Source: Treponema sp.
Lineage (GTDB): Bacteria; Spirochaetota; Spirochaetia; Treponematales; Breznakiellaceae
Direction: 5' to 3'
NCBI GenBank assembly: GCA_031256635.1
Contig: JAIRQF010000059.1
Span: 1 to 39,215 of the forward strand
DNA length: 39,215 nt
Shown piece after piece: positions 1 to 8,609 of this stretch. The notes under the pieces are model-generated. The model saw only the letters and a list, made by a program, of their open reading frames with translations. It was not told the DNA's origin and made no database searches. Each line of letters begins with the position of its first letter. Position 1 is the first letter of the stretch. The position numbers and the translations under genes are program-made.

Positions 1-1116
1 CTTGATGAATGGCTGGCAAATATCGGATTGTCAAAAATGCGCCCGTCCAGCACGGACGAGGTAAAAGTCGCGAAAGGCAACACCAATTCCAAAATACAGG
101 CGCTTTATGAAAAGGCGCAGGGTAAACTTGAAGGCGCGAAATCCTTGCTTAAGGCAAAAGACAAGGAGCGCGTTGATGTCGAGAATATGCTGCGTGACAG
201 AGTAAATTCCCTATATGAAAAACATCCTCTTCGCGAGTTTGGCGAGGTAAGCGATACATATACCGACGGGCAAAAAGCGTCAATCAATGAAATTCAAAAT
301 CTGCTTAAGGTTTTACTTAAAAATGATCACGATCTGGAAGTAAGCATCAGGGATTTTGCCAATGCCGACACGGATGTACAGAGCCTTGCCGAAAAACTTG
401 CAAGTGAAGGCGGAAGCTCTGTTACGATTGATACAGGCGCGATTGATACCGAATGTGAAACCATCCGTCAAATGGCGAAAATGACAATCGGGCGGCAGGG
501 TAATCACTTTCCCATTTTAACCAACGAATATTATCACAGCGTTCCAAACGATGTGGCTACACGGGAAAACATCATTACCATGCTCGCCAGAATAGAGAGC
601 ATAGACGCTGAAGCTTTCTGCCGCATATATAAAAATAAATTAAACCGCATTACCCCGTATGTTTTGCTTTTAGCTACATACGGCGATATGGGTTTCTGCT
701 GGGAGCCGTTTGACCGTTTTAACAGAGCCACCAGCCGCGGCCGTATTATTGTCCCAATGTACCCCAGAAATTTATACATCGCTGTTTTGACGGCGGTTGC
801 CGATCTTCGCTGGCAGGTAGCCAAGGAAAAAGCGTCATTTTACTGGATGGAAGAAGGGCTTACAGGAAATTATTATCAGTGGTTCCAGGCGCAAAAATTA
901 AAAGGCGATATTAAGGAATATTTTATCCGTGATTATATTCTGTGGATGACAAAAGAATCGGAAGGAATTCAGAAACTTGATAAGGATGTCCGGGGCGCTT
1001 TCTGGCGGCACATGCCGTTTACAAGGGAAGTGAAAGAAAAACTCAAAAACCGCAATCTGATTTATCAGGAATTATATCAGCGTGATGTAAACCGCACAAT
1101 GTCTGACGGTTATTAA
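1..1116 (+). CDS. Conserved hypothetical protein, 5' truncated by window edge
   Basis: Reading frame is open from base 1 (LDEWLANIGLSKM...) to stop at 1116; no recognisable family. Confidence 0.8.
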   Translation, partial: LDEWLANIGLSKMRPSSTDEVKVAKGNTNSKIQALYEKAQGKLEGAKSLLKAKDKERVDVENMLRDRVNSLYEKHPLREFGEVSDTYTDGQKASINEIQNLLKVLLKNDHDLEVSIRDFANADTDVQSLAEKLASEGGSSVTIDTGAIDTECETIRQMAKMTIGRQGNHFPILTNEYYHSVPNDVATRENIITMLARIESIDAEAFCRIYKNKLNRITPYVLLLATYGDMGFCWEPFDRFNRATSRGRIIVPMYPRNLYIAVLTAVADLRWQVAKEKASFYWMEEGLTGNYYQWFQAQKLKGDIKEYFIRDYILWMTKESEGIQKLDKDVRGAFWRHMPFTREVKEKLKNRNLIYQELYQRDVNRTMSDGY

Positions 1117-1237
1117 GATCGGACATTAAATATAATTATATTGATATTAAAATAATCCTTGTGTTCACTGAATACTCGAAGTAAAATATTATTTACGGAT
1201 AGTGTTATATCCGAACAATGAAACAAGGAGCATATTT

Positions 1238-1690
1238 ATGGGTGTTTTTGATTCGATTAAAGAAAAACTTTTTGGCAAAAAGACAGCGGAACCAGCCAAG
1301 ACTGAAGTTATTCAGCCTAATTATTCAGCACCGTCAGGGACAGCGGCAGCGGCGATAGCGGCAGGAAAAGCCGCCGCGGCAAGAGCAGAAATAGCCGCCA
1401 AGATTGCTGAGGTTTCAAAACCGGCGCAACCTGTCGACATTGAAGCTATTATGGAAGCCGCTGTGAAAGCGAAAGGCATTAAGCTTAACTGGCGCGAATC
1501 CATTGTCGACTTATTGAAAGCGCTTGATCTTGACAGCAGTCTTGCTGCTCGAAAGGAACTTGCCGCCGATTTAAAATATTCAGGCCCTCACGCGGACGGT
1601 TCCGCAGAGAAGAACATCTGGTTGCACAAAGAAGTTATGAAGGCGCTTGCCGCAAACGGCGGAAAAGTACCGAAAGAATTATTAAAATAG
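1238..1690 (+). CDS. DUF3597 domain-containing protein
   Basis: Ala-rich linker then DWRxSIVDLLKxLxLDSSLAARKELAxxLxYxGxxxxSAxxNIWLHKxVMxxLAxNGGKVPxxLLK pattern; start moved to ATG 1238 behind SD aaggag. Confidence 0.85.
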   Translation: MGVFDSIKEKLFGKKTAEPAKTEVIQPNYSAPSGTAAAAIAAGKAAAARAEIAAKIAEVSKPAQPVDIEAIMEAAVKAKGIKLNWRESIVDLLKALDLDSSLAARKELAADLKYSGPHADGSAEKNIWLHKEVMKALAANGGKVPKELLK

Positions 1691-1691
1691 A

Positions 1692-1726
1692 TAGCCGCTT
1701 GCAAAACTGAAGTTTTGCAAGAGCTT
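1692..1726. repeat. Short form of dispersed GCTCTTGCAAAACTTCAGTTTTG repeat
   Basis: CTTGCAAAACT-GA-AGTTTTGCAAG palindrome at 1698-1721; its reverse complement matches both ends of the 7600-7731 element. Confidence 0.75.
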
Positions 1727-1745
1727 CTAAATTCTCGTAATATTA

Positions 1746-1769
1746 CAAGGCGCATATGTTTGCGCCTTG
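1746..1769 (+). terminator. Hairpin, possible terminator after DUF3597 gene
   Basis: CAAGGCGCA-tatgtt-TGCGCCTTG perfect 9-bp stem followed by cttctatt; weak U tract. Confidence 0.45.
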
Positions 1770-1795
1770 CTTCTATTAAAATAGAATAGTATACT
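1767..1795 (+). promoter_or_regulatory. Putative promoter of hflK
   Basis: TTGCTT-17-TATACT, then 6 nt to ATG 1802; no SD. Confidence 0.5.
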
Positions 1796-1801
1796 TCACT
1801 C

Positions 1802-2752
1802 ATGAAATTCACCTCACAAAACATGGGCAAGTTAAGCCCGCGACTTGTTTCCTTTATCATAGCGGGAATATTGGTGCTGATTTTTTTGGCTACCAGTGTT
1901 TTTATAGTCGATCAGACTGAACAGGCTGTTATTACCCGATTTGGAAAATTTATCGGTATAAGGGATCCCGGCCTTCACTTTAAGCTGCCCTTTGGTATTG
2001 ACCGCAATTATACGGTCAATGTCAGGACTGTACAAACCGAAGAGTTCGGTTATCGCACAACAAGGGGAGGAAATTTCCCCGCATACTCCAGTCAGTCAAT
2101 TGAATCTGTCATGCTTACAGGCGATTTGAATATTGTCGATGTTGAATGGATTATCCAGTACCGTGTTGTTGATCCAAAGGCATGGGTTTTTAACGTACAG
2201 GAGCGCACCGAAACAATCCGCGATGTGTCCCGTTCCGTTATCAATATGCTTGTCGGCGACCGCGCCATTATGGATATCATGGGCGTTGAACGCAGCGCAA
2301 TCGAAACCGAGTCTTCCATTATCATGAACGATACTTTCAATGACTACGCGCTTGGCATCAATGTTATCGCTGTCAGGCTGCAGAATGTCACCCCTCCGTC
2401 GGGACAGGTGCAGGAAGCTTTTGAGGATGTTAACAGGGCGATTCAGGATCGCGAGCGTCTTATCAATGAGGGGCAGCAGTCATACAACGAGGCGATTCCA
2501 AGGGCGAGAGGCGAAGCCGACAGGATGGTTCAGGAAGCGCAAGGTTACGCGCTTGAACGCGTGAACAGGGCAAACGGCGATGTCGCCCGTTTTATTTCCG
2601 TATTCGCGGAATACAGCCGCGCGCCTGACGTTACAAGGCAGCGTTTGTATTATGAAATGATTGAAGAAGTGTTCATGAACGAGACGGATATGACAATTAT
2701 TGACCGAAACCTTAATAATTTCCTGCCTCTTATGAACGTGGGAGGAAGATAA
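1802..2752 (+). CDS. hflK: Band-7/prohibitin family protease modulator HflK
   Basis: N-terminal TM, VDQTEQAVITRFGKF...DPGLHFKLPFGID, SPFH domain; adjacent to hflC. Confidence 0.9.
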   Translation: MKFTSQNMGKLSPRLVSFIIAGILVLIFLATSVFIVDQTEQAVITRFGKFIGIRDPGLHFKLPFGIDRNYTVNVRTVQTEEFGYRTTRGGNFPAYSSQSIESVMLTGDLNIVDVEWIIQYRVVDPKAWVFNVQERTETIRDVSRSVINMLVGDRAIMDIMGVERSAIETESSIIMNDTFNDYALGINVIAVRLQNVTPPSGQVQEAFEDVNRAIQDRERLINEGQQSYNEAIPRARGEADRMVQEAQGYALERVNRANGDVARFISVFAEYSRAPDVTRQRLYYEMIEEVFMNETDMTIIDRNLNNFLPLMNVGGR

Positions 2753-3741
2753 TGAAAAAATTTTTTACAACGTTAGTTGTTATATTCATCATAATAATTG
2801 CCATTGTTATTGCGGGCCCCTTGTTTGTCGTGAACGAAGGTGAGCAGGTTGTTATCGTTCAATTGGGAAGGATAACCAATGTTATTACCGACGCCGGACT
2901 TCATTTTAAAGTACCGTTTATTGACGAAGTCGTCCGTTACCCCAAAAAGATTATGGCGTGGAACGGAGAGGCAAATATCATACCGACAGCGGAAAGACAG
3001 TTCATATATGTTGACGTAGTGGCGCGCTGGCGTATTTCCGATCCAAAGGTGTATTACGAATCCATTAACACTGTTAACGCCGCTTACTCAAAACTTTCTG
3101 AAATTATCGACTCGGCTGTCCGTACTGTTGTCGCTGAAAACCCTTTAATTGAATCGGTGCGCAATTCAAATTCCATTATTGAACGCGGTACAAGCACAGA
3201 TGATCTTGGCCTTGGGGAAGGTATCGAAGTTGAAATTATCACTACAACAACACAGGCAAATTCCAGTCATGATCCCATTGTCCGCGGCCGCCGGCAGCTT
3301 GCCGAATTGATTCTTGCCCGTTCCAGGCAGAACATGGAACGCGAGTTCGGTATAACGCTGATTGATGTAGTAACGCGTCAAATCAGTTATTCTCCGGAGC
3401 TTACACCCAGCGTTCACGCGCGCATGATCAGGGAACGTAATCAGCTTGCAATGCTTTACCGTTCAGACGGAGAAGGCCGCAAAGCGGAATGGATGGGAAG
3501 AATGGACAGGGACAGGCGCGAAGTAATATCTGCCGCTTATTCCCAGTCGCAGACAATCATGGGAACGGCTGACGCCGAAGCCGCAAGGATTTACGCTGAT
3601 GCTTATAACAGGGACGCGTCAACCAGAAATTTTTATGATTACTGGAGATCGATAGAATCGTACCGTCAGACAATGCCCAAGTTTAATAAAACCCTTACTA
3701 CAGACATGGATTATTTCCGTTTTCTGTATAATCCCAGATAG
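2752..3741 (+). CDS. hflC: Band-7/prohibitin family protease modulator HflC
   Basis: VVNEGEQVVIVQLGRITNVITDAGLHFKVPFIDEV...; start overlaps hflK stop (taATG). Confidence 0.9.
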   Translation: MKKFFTTLVVIFIIIIAIVIAGPLFVVNEGEQVVIVQLGRITNVITDAGLHFKVPFIDEVVRYPKKIMAWNGEANIIPTAERQFIYVDVVARWRISDPKVYYESINTVNAAYSKLSEIIDSAVRTVVAENPLIESVRNSNSIIERGTSTDDLGLGEGIEVEIITTTTQANSSHDPIVRGRRQLAELILARSRQNMEREFGITLIDVVTRQISYSPELTPSVHARMIRERNQLAMLYRSDGEGRKAEWMGRMDRDRREVISAAYSQSQTIMGTADAEAARIYADAYNRDASTRNFYDYWRSIESYRQTMPKFNKTLTTDMDYFRFLYNPR

Positions 3742-3758
3742 GCGATGTAAAAGTAAGC

Positions 3759-5204
3759 ATGCTTAATGTTTATATTTCTGATGTAGATAACAAACCCGCT
3801 GTCTTTTTTAACTCAAGGCTTGATCCGCGTTCCTTCGCGAGAACCAAAATGTCCCAAAGCATGACCGAACAGGGTTTTATTGTAAACCCTGACGGCTCGC
3901 ATGAAATATGGAGAGCATCGGGAATTGATGAAAAAGACGGCTTCATGCAGTTCTGGGGCCCTCTGTTCAGCGGAAAAAGACTTGATTCCCTCATTGATGA
4001 AGCTGTTTCAAAGACAGACAGCGCGGCAGATCAAAGCGCACTGGACGCGGTTGTTCTGTGGATTAGGGCAAAAATGCTGTTAGGTGAAACTCTTTCCGCC
4101 GCCAATCCCGGCGCCGCGTTTGTCCGCTGCGAAGACGGGAAACCGGATCATTTAAAGAGCGGCATTTTTTTCTCACCTGAATATTTATCAACCCGGTGTC
4201 TTTTAATGGAAAGCTCGGATAAATATCCGTCGGATAAAAATCCGTCGGAAAAAGATCCGGTTGACCGTTATAACAGTCCTGATCTGAAAGGTTTGGATAC
4301 ATCGGCTTTTTGCGCCGGAGTTATGCTGTATACGCTCTTCGCAAAAGCACACCCATTTCTTTCCGGCAGCGTTTATCAGGATATGAGGGAAGGAGTATTT
4401 CTGCCCATTCATCTTGCCGCGCCGAATTTAAATGAAAAACTTTCCGGCCTTATTCAATCCGCGCTCATGCTGCCTGCCGCGAATAACAAACCTCCTGTCA
4501 AGGCTGCGGATATTCTTACGAATATACTTAAAACATTAATAAGTAATAATAATGAAATCGTTTCCGTTTCTTCGCTGTTTAATGTATTGTCAGAGGAAAA
4601 ATCACTGCAAATTGAAAATGAAAAGAACCGCTATCTTTCCAGACAAAAAAAAATCGTTAAAACAAAACGTTTTATACTTCGCAACAGAACCGTTTTATTG
4701 ATTGCCGCCGCGGTTCTTGTTTCTGTCATTTTAGTTATTTTCGGCATGATGGATAGTATCTCCAAGCGTCCGACAACCGCGGGAATGTATCCTGATAATG
4801 TTATATACGCCTATTTTAACGCGTTCAGTTCTCTGGATCATGTGTTAATGGAAGCATGCCTGGACGGTGCGAGTAAAGCCGATCTAAGCGCGGCTATCAG
4901 CATAACCGCAATTACAAGAACAAGAATGGCATATGAATCATCGATGCAGGGTATAATTACGGCTGAAGAATGGAGGGAAAACGGAGGAGAACTGCCCGCT
5001 CCCGATGTTTTTGGCGTAACGAATTTATCGATCTCTCAGGCAGGCGGCAGTATGGATGAAGGTATTGTAACTTACCGTGTTACTTACCAGCTTTGGCCTC
5101 TTGGCGAAGATCTGCCGTATAACCGCACCGATATTATGATATTAAAAATTGACAGAAAGAAAAATTGGCGGATAACGGAGATTCAGCGTACAGAAAGACA
5201 GTGA
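3759..5204 (+). CDS. Membrane protein with degenerate protein-kinase-like cytoplasmic region, one TM and an extracytoplasmic C-terminus
   Basis: LDTSAFCAGVMLYTLFAKAHPFLSG...LSGLIQSAL resembles kinase subdomains IX-XI; TM RTVLLIAAAVLVSVILVIFGMM; no HRD or DFG motif seen. Confidence 0.65.
   Translation: MLNVYISDVDNKPAVFFNSRLDPRSFARTKMSQSMTEQGFIVNPDGSHEIWRASGIDEKDGFMQFWGPLFSGKRLDSLIDEAVSKTDSAADQSALDAVVLWIRAKMLLGETLSAANPGAAFVRCEDGKPDHLKSGIFFSPEYLSTRCLLMESSDKYPSDKNPSEKDPVDRYNSPDLKGLDTSAFCAGVMLYTLFAKAHPFLSGSVYQDMREGVFLPIHLAAPNLNEKLSGLIQSALMLPAANNKPPVKAADILTNILKTLISNNNEIVSVSSLFNVLSEEKSLQIENEKNRYLSRQKKIVKTKRFILRNRTVLLIAAAVLVSVILVIFGMMDSISKRPTTAGMYPDNVIYAYFNAFSSLDHVLMEACLDGASKADLSAAISITAITRTRMAYESSMQGIITAEEWRENGGELPAPDVFGVTNLSISQAGGSMDEGIVTYRVTYQLWPLGEDLPYNRTDIMILKIDRKKNWRITEIQRTERQ
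4215..4259 (+). repeat. 3 x 15-bp tandem repeat inside CDS
   Basis: tcggataaatatccg / tcggataaaaatccg / tcggaaaaagatccg, encoding SDKYP-SDKNP-SEKDP. Confidence 0.8.
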
Positions 5205-5224
5205 TATCATTTTTTGCTTACCAA

Positions 5225-6040
5225 TCACTGGAAACAATTTTTCTTTTCAGCTAACCATTCATTTATCAAACTGCGTGACAGAGAGCCTTCGGCCGGCAGC
5301 TCAGGCAGATTGTCTTTTGTAAACCATGCGGCGTCTTCTATTTCCTCTCCGTCCGGATTAATTGTTCCTGATAAGTACCGCGCTCTAAAGCCAATCATCA
5401 GCGAGTTCGGGAAAGGCCACGGCTGGGAGGCGGCATATTCGATATTTTCTACTTCGATGTTTATCTCTTCTCGGATTTCTCTCGCTGCTGTTTCCTCAAG
5501 CGATTCTCCGGCTTCATTAAAACCTGATATGTGGCTGTAAACACCCTGCTTGAATCTTTTGTTATGCGCAAGCAGGATTCGGTTGTCATTATCTGTGATG
5601 ATTACAATAACAGCCGGACAAATTCTCGGAAACTCCATCCGTCCGCATTTCGGACAAAGACGGTGTTCCCCTCCGGGAACATCGTTGTTTTCCGCGCCGC
5701 AGGATCCGCAAAAGCGCGATTCCTGCCTCCACCCGGAAATGTGGCATGCGCGCATAATTTTTGATAATTTTACGTCTTCTTTCCCGGCTGCGCTGAACAT
5801 GGAAAGAAGATGGCGAACGGGAATTCGTTTCCAGTTTACAGGCAAAACAGTTTCCGGGGGAATATATACTCCGGTTATTATGGAAGGGGGAGAGCCGTCA
5901 ACCGCGGGAACTTCAAAAATTTGCGTATCTTTAAATTCTTTGGATAATTCAAGCGGCAATTCTTCGGTTATCTGTGAATCAGAAGTATTTTGCGGAACAA
6001 GTAAACCATCACTCTGAAAGAAAAACGCCTTTTTTTCCAT
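5225..6040 (-). CDS. nudC: NAD(+)/NADH pyrophosphatase, Nudix family
   Basis: Zn ribbon CGSCG...CPKCG, Nudix box GFNEAGESLEETAAREIREEIN, NudC motif SQPWPFPNSLM. Confidence 0.92.
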   Translation of the reverse strand: MEKKAFFFQSDGLLVPQNTSDSQITEELPLELSKEFKDTQIFEVPAVDGSPPSIITGVYIPPETVLPVNWKRIPVRHLLSMFSAAGKEDVKLSKIMRACHISGWRQESRFCGSCGAENNDVPGGEHRLCPKCGRMEFPRICPAVIVIITDNDNRILLAHNKRFKQGVYSHISGFNEAGESLEETAAREIREEINIEVENIEYAASQPWPFPNSLMIGFRARYLSGTINPDGEEIEDAAWFTKDNLPELPAEGSLSRSLINEWLAEKKNCFQ

Positions 6041-6046
6041 AATTTT

Positions 6047-6075
6047 ATCATAATTTGTTTTTATTTGTTTATCAA
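6047..6075 (-). promoter_or_regulatory. Putative promoter of nudC
   Basis: On minus strand TTGATA-17-TATGAT then 6 nt to ATG; no SD. Confidence 0.6.
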
Positions 6076-6138
6076 TTATTTTTATTTTATATTATAATTG
6101 TACGTGTCAATTTATTTTTTTCCGTAAAGGAGGCTATT

Positions 6139-6522
6139 TTGAACAGTATGAATTATCTTGAGATGCTGCCGCTGAGCAGTATCACTAAATACGCAAAGGG
6201 GCATCCTAAAGACGGAGTCTCTTTTTCGGGCTATCCAAGAGCGCACCCGTCGGATAAAAATAAACTTATTCTTGTAAATGACCCGCTGGGAAACGAGCCG
6301 ACAGTTCTGGAATTTAAACTTGATGATATTCTTTTTGTTGAGGAGGTTCCTTCCGCCGTTACCGAAACAGGCGAAGGCGTGCCTCTTGTAAAACTTTGGA
6401 TACAGCGCGGAGCGGTCGGAGTGATTCTTGAACCGTTTGAAGTAAACGATCAGATTCACTTTGCAGGGAAGGTCCGGGCAATTAAGGAACGTATTTTGCG
6501 CTGGCAGCAGGCGGCAGTTTAG
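6139..6522 (+). CDS. Conserved hypothetical protein
   Basis: SD aaggagg then TTG at 6139 (or ATG 6148); compact soluble protein of unknown family. Confidence 0.75.
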   Translation: MNSMNYLEMLPLSSITKYAKGHPKDGVSFSGYPRAHPSDKNKLILVNDPLGNEPTVLEFKLDDILFVEEVPSAVTETGEGVPLVKLWIQRGAVGVILEPFEVNDQIHFAGKVRAIKERILRWQQAAV

Positions 6523-6533
6523 TTTATTAATAA

Positions 6534-7592
6534 ATGGATACACCGGCAGTCTCTCAATTTAATTCCGCTGCGGGTCTCCCAATGTTTATGATGCCGGATG
6601 GAGAAAATGTCCGCTGCGATCTTTGTCCCAAAAACTGCAAAATAAAAACCGGAAATTTCGGATCATGCGGGGTCAGGGGCAATAAAGGCGGGAAGGGAAT
6701 AATTCCGTATTACGGGCTTATTTCCGCGTTAGCTGTCGATCCTGTTGAAAAAAAGCCGCTTTATCATTTTAAACCCGGATCAAAAATACTTTCACTCGGG
6801 TTTGCAGGATGCAACCTCCGCTGCCCTTTTTGCCAAAACTGGCAAATATCGCAGATAAATCAACGCTCACAGATAAATCAGCGCTCACAAAAAACTGATA
6901 TCAGCGATTTGGGCAGGCGTATGCAGAGCGGAGAAATTATTTCCGCAGCGCTGCGGCAGGATTCACCGTCCATTGCCTACACATACTCAGAACCTCTTGT
7001 TCATATCGAGTATATTCTGGATTGCATGGCGCTTGCGCGCAGGCACGGGATTGCGAATGTTCTTGTAACGAACGGCTGTATTAAACCTGAAGCTGCTGCC
7101 GCTGTTCTTAAATTGACTGATGCCGCCAATGTCGATTTAAAATGTTTTTCCGCGGACACTTATAAAAATTGTTTGGGCGGCGATTTGGAAGCGGTGCTTG
7201 ATTTTATCAGGTTATGCAGAAAAATGAATGTTCACATTGAAATAACCACATTGGTTGTACCGGATTTGAATGATTCAAGGGAAGAACTGGATGCGGCTGC
7301 GGATTTTATCGCGTCTGTCGATAAAGATATTCCATGGTTTCTTTCCGCGTATCATCCCGATTACCGCTGGAACGCGCCGCCTACAGATCCTGTTTTTTTA
7401 TTAAGAACGGCAAAAGAAGCCGGAAAGAAACTAACCTATGTTTATACCGGAAATTTTTCATCGGATAATAATACACATTGCGCTTCCTGCGGCGCTGTTC
7501 TTGTGAAACGCAGAGGTTATAACGCGGATACTTCGGGATTAATTAATAACACATGCGCGGCTTGCGGAAAAATAACAGATATAGTTATATAA
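6534..7592 (+). CDS. AmmeMemoRadiSam-type / PFL-activating-like radical SAM protein
   Basis: CDLCPKNCKI...GxCGVRGN...SLGFAGCNLRCPFCQNWQIS (CxxxCxxC), terminal zinc-ribbon-like Cys pairs. Confidence 0.88.
   Translation: MDTPAVSQFNSAAGLPMFMMPDGENVRCDLCPKNCKIKTGNFGSCGVRGNKGGKGIIPYYGLISALAVDPVEKKPLYHFKPGSKILSLGFAGCNLRCPFCQNWQISQINQRSQINQRSQKTDISDLGRRMQSGEIISAALRQDSPSIAYTYSEPLVHIEYILDCMALARRHGIANVLVTNGCIKPEAAAAVLKLTDAANVDLKCFSADTYKNCLGGDLEAVLDFIRLCRKMNVHIEITTLVVPDLNDSREELDAAADFIASVDKDIPWFLSAYHPDYRWNAPPTDPVFLLRTAKEAGKKLTYVYTGNFSSDNNTHCASCGAVLVKRRGYNADTSGLINNTCAACGKITDIVI
6852..6887 (+). repeat. 2 x 18-bp tandem duplication inside the radical SAM CDS
   Basis: cagataaatcaacgctca / cagataaatcagcgctca, encoding QINQRS twice. 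Confidence 0.85.
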
Positions 7593-7599
7593 AATCAAA

Positions 7600-7731
7600 G
7601 GCTCTTGCAAAACTTCAGTTTTGTAAGAGCTTCCTTAAATACCGCAGTTTTGCAGGGCGTTAGCCCGAAAAACTGCTTAGCCGCAGCATCGAACCAAAGG
7701 TTCGCACTAATCGTGTTTTGCAAGCGGCTAA
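7600..7731. repeat. Long form of dispersed repeat, multi-hairpin
   Basis: GCTCTTGCAAAACT-TC-AGTTTTGTAAGAGC (7601-7630), GCAGTTTT...GGGC-GTTA-GCCC...AAAACTGC (7644-7676), CGAACC-AAA-GGTTCG (7690-7704), end GTTTTGCAAGCGGCTAA. Confidence 0.8.
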
Positions 7732-7745
7732 TCATTTTAATCTTA

Positions 7746-7774
7746 TTGACTATCGGGTTGTTTTCTGTTTAAAC
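7746..7774 (+). promoter_or_regulatory. Putative promoter of SDR gene
   Basis: TTGACT-17-TTAAAC (weak -10), 7 nt before ATG 7782; no SD. Confidence 0.35.
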
Positions 7775-7781
7775 AATTATT

Positions 7782-8609
7782 ATGAAAAAACTTGCGCAAT
7801 ATATGCAATTTGTAAATAAATACGGGCCGTGCGCTCTTGTTGCCGGCGGTTCTGACGGCCTTGGCGCCGCATTTGCCGAAGCGCTTGCGCGCAGGGGTTT
7901 AAACCTTGTTTTAATTGCGCGCAATAAAGCAAGGCTGGACGAAACGGCAAAACGAATCAGGGATAAATATTCTGTTGATGTTTCTGTTATTACATGCGAT
8001 CTTGCCTACTATGAAAATGCAAAAAACCTCATACAGGAACATATTTGTGCGGATAAGAATAATTCCTACGGTGCTTCAATCGGTATATTGGTTTATAACG
8101 CGGCATTCGCTCCAATCGGGTTATTCGAAAATACAGACGAAGAGAGTTTATCTCTTGCTGCGGCTGTTAATGTAAGAACGCCGCTGTTACTTACAAAATT
8201 TTTATCCGCGCAAATGATTCAAAACAGGCGCGGAGGCATTGTGCTGATGTCTTCTCTTGCAGGCGCGCAGGGAAGTCCCAATCTTGCGGCATATGCCGCA
8301 ACAAAATCATTTAACGCGGTGCTTGCCGAAGGCTTATGGAAAGAACTCAAACCGCACGGCGTTGATGTAATCGGATGCTGCGCCGGCGCGGTACTTACGC
8401 CGGGTTATCAGCAGGCAGAAAAAGTTAAAAAAGCGCCCGGAACATTACCAGCGAAAGAAGTAGCGGAACAGACATTGAAAGCTCTTGGAAAGGGGCCTGT
8501 TGTTATTCCGGGAACAATTAATAAAATAGCGCGTTTTGTTTTAACGCGGCTTTTGACCAGAAAGGCTGCGATTAATATAATGTCAAATAATACAGGAAAC
8601 TTATTATGA
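7782..8609 (+). CDS. Short-chain dehydrogenase/reductase (SDR) family oxidoreductase
   Basis: VAGGSDGLGAAFAEALARRGLNLVLIARN Rossmann motif, YAATKSFN (YxxxK). Confidence 0.92.
   Translation: MKKLAQYMQFVNKYGPCALVAGGSDGLGAAFAEALARRGLNLVLIARNKARLDETAKRIRDKYSVDVSVITCDLAYYENAKNLIQEHICADKNNSYGASIGILVYNAAFAPIGLFENTDEESLSLAAAVNVRTPLLLTKFLSAQMIQNRRGGIVLMSSLAGAQGSPNLAAYAATKSFNAVLAEGLWKELKPHGVDVIGCCAGAVLTPGYQQAEKVKKAPGTLPAKEVAEQTLKALGKGPVVIPGTINKIARFVLTRLLTRKAAINIMSNNTGNLL

Noticed and set aside
1321-1503. 60-aa Ala-rich minus ORF
   Set aside because: Mirror image of the GC-rich Ala linker in the DUF3597 gene.
5550-6017. 155-aa plus-strand ORF
   Set aside because: Antisense to nudC, which has clear Nudix and Zn-ribbon motifs.
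6247-6261. ccgtcggataaaaat also matching the 4215-4259 repeat
   Set aside because: A single short shared word inside unrelated coding sequence; likely coincidence.
6112-6543. 143-aa minus-strand ORF
   Set aside because: Antisense to 6139-6522, which has a strong SD and better coding character.
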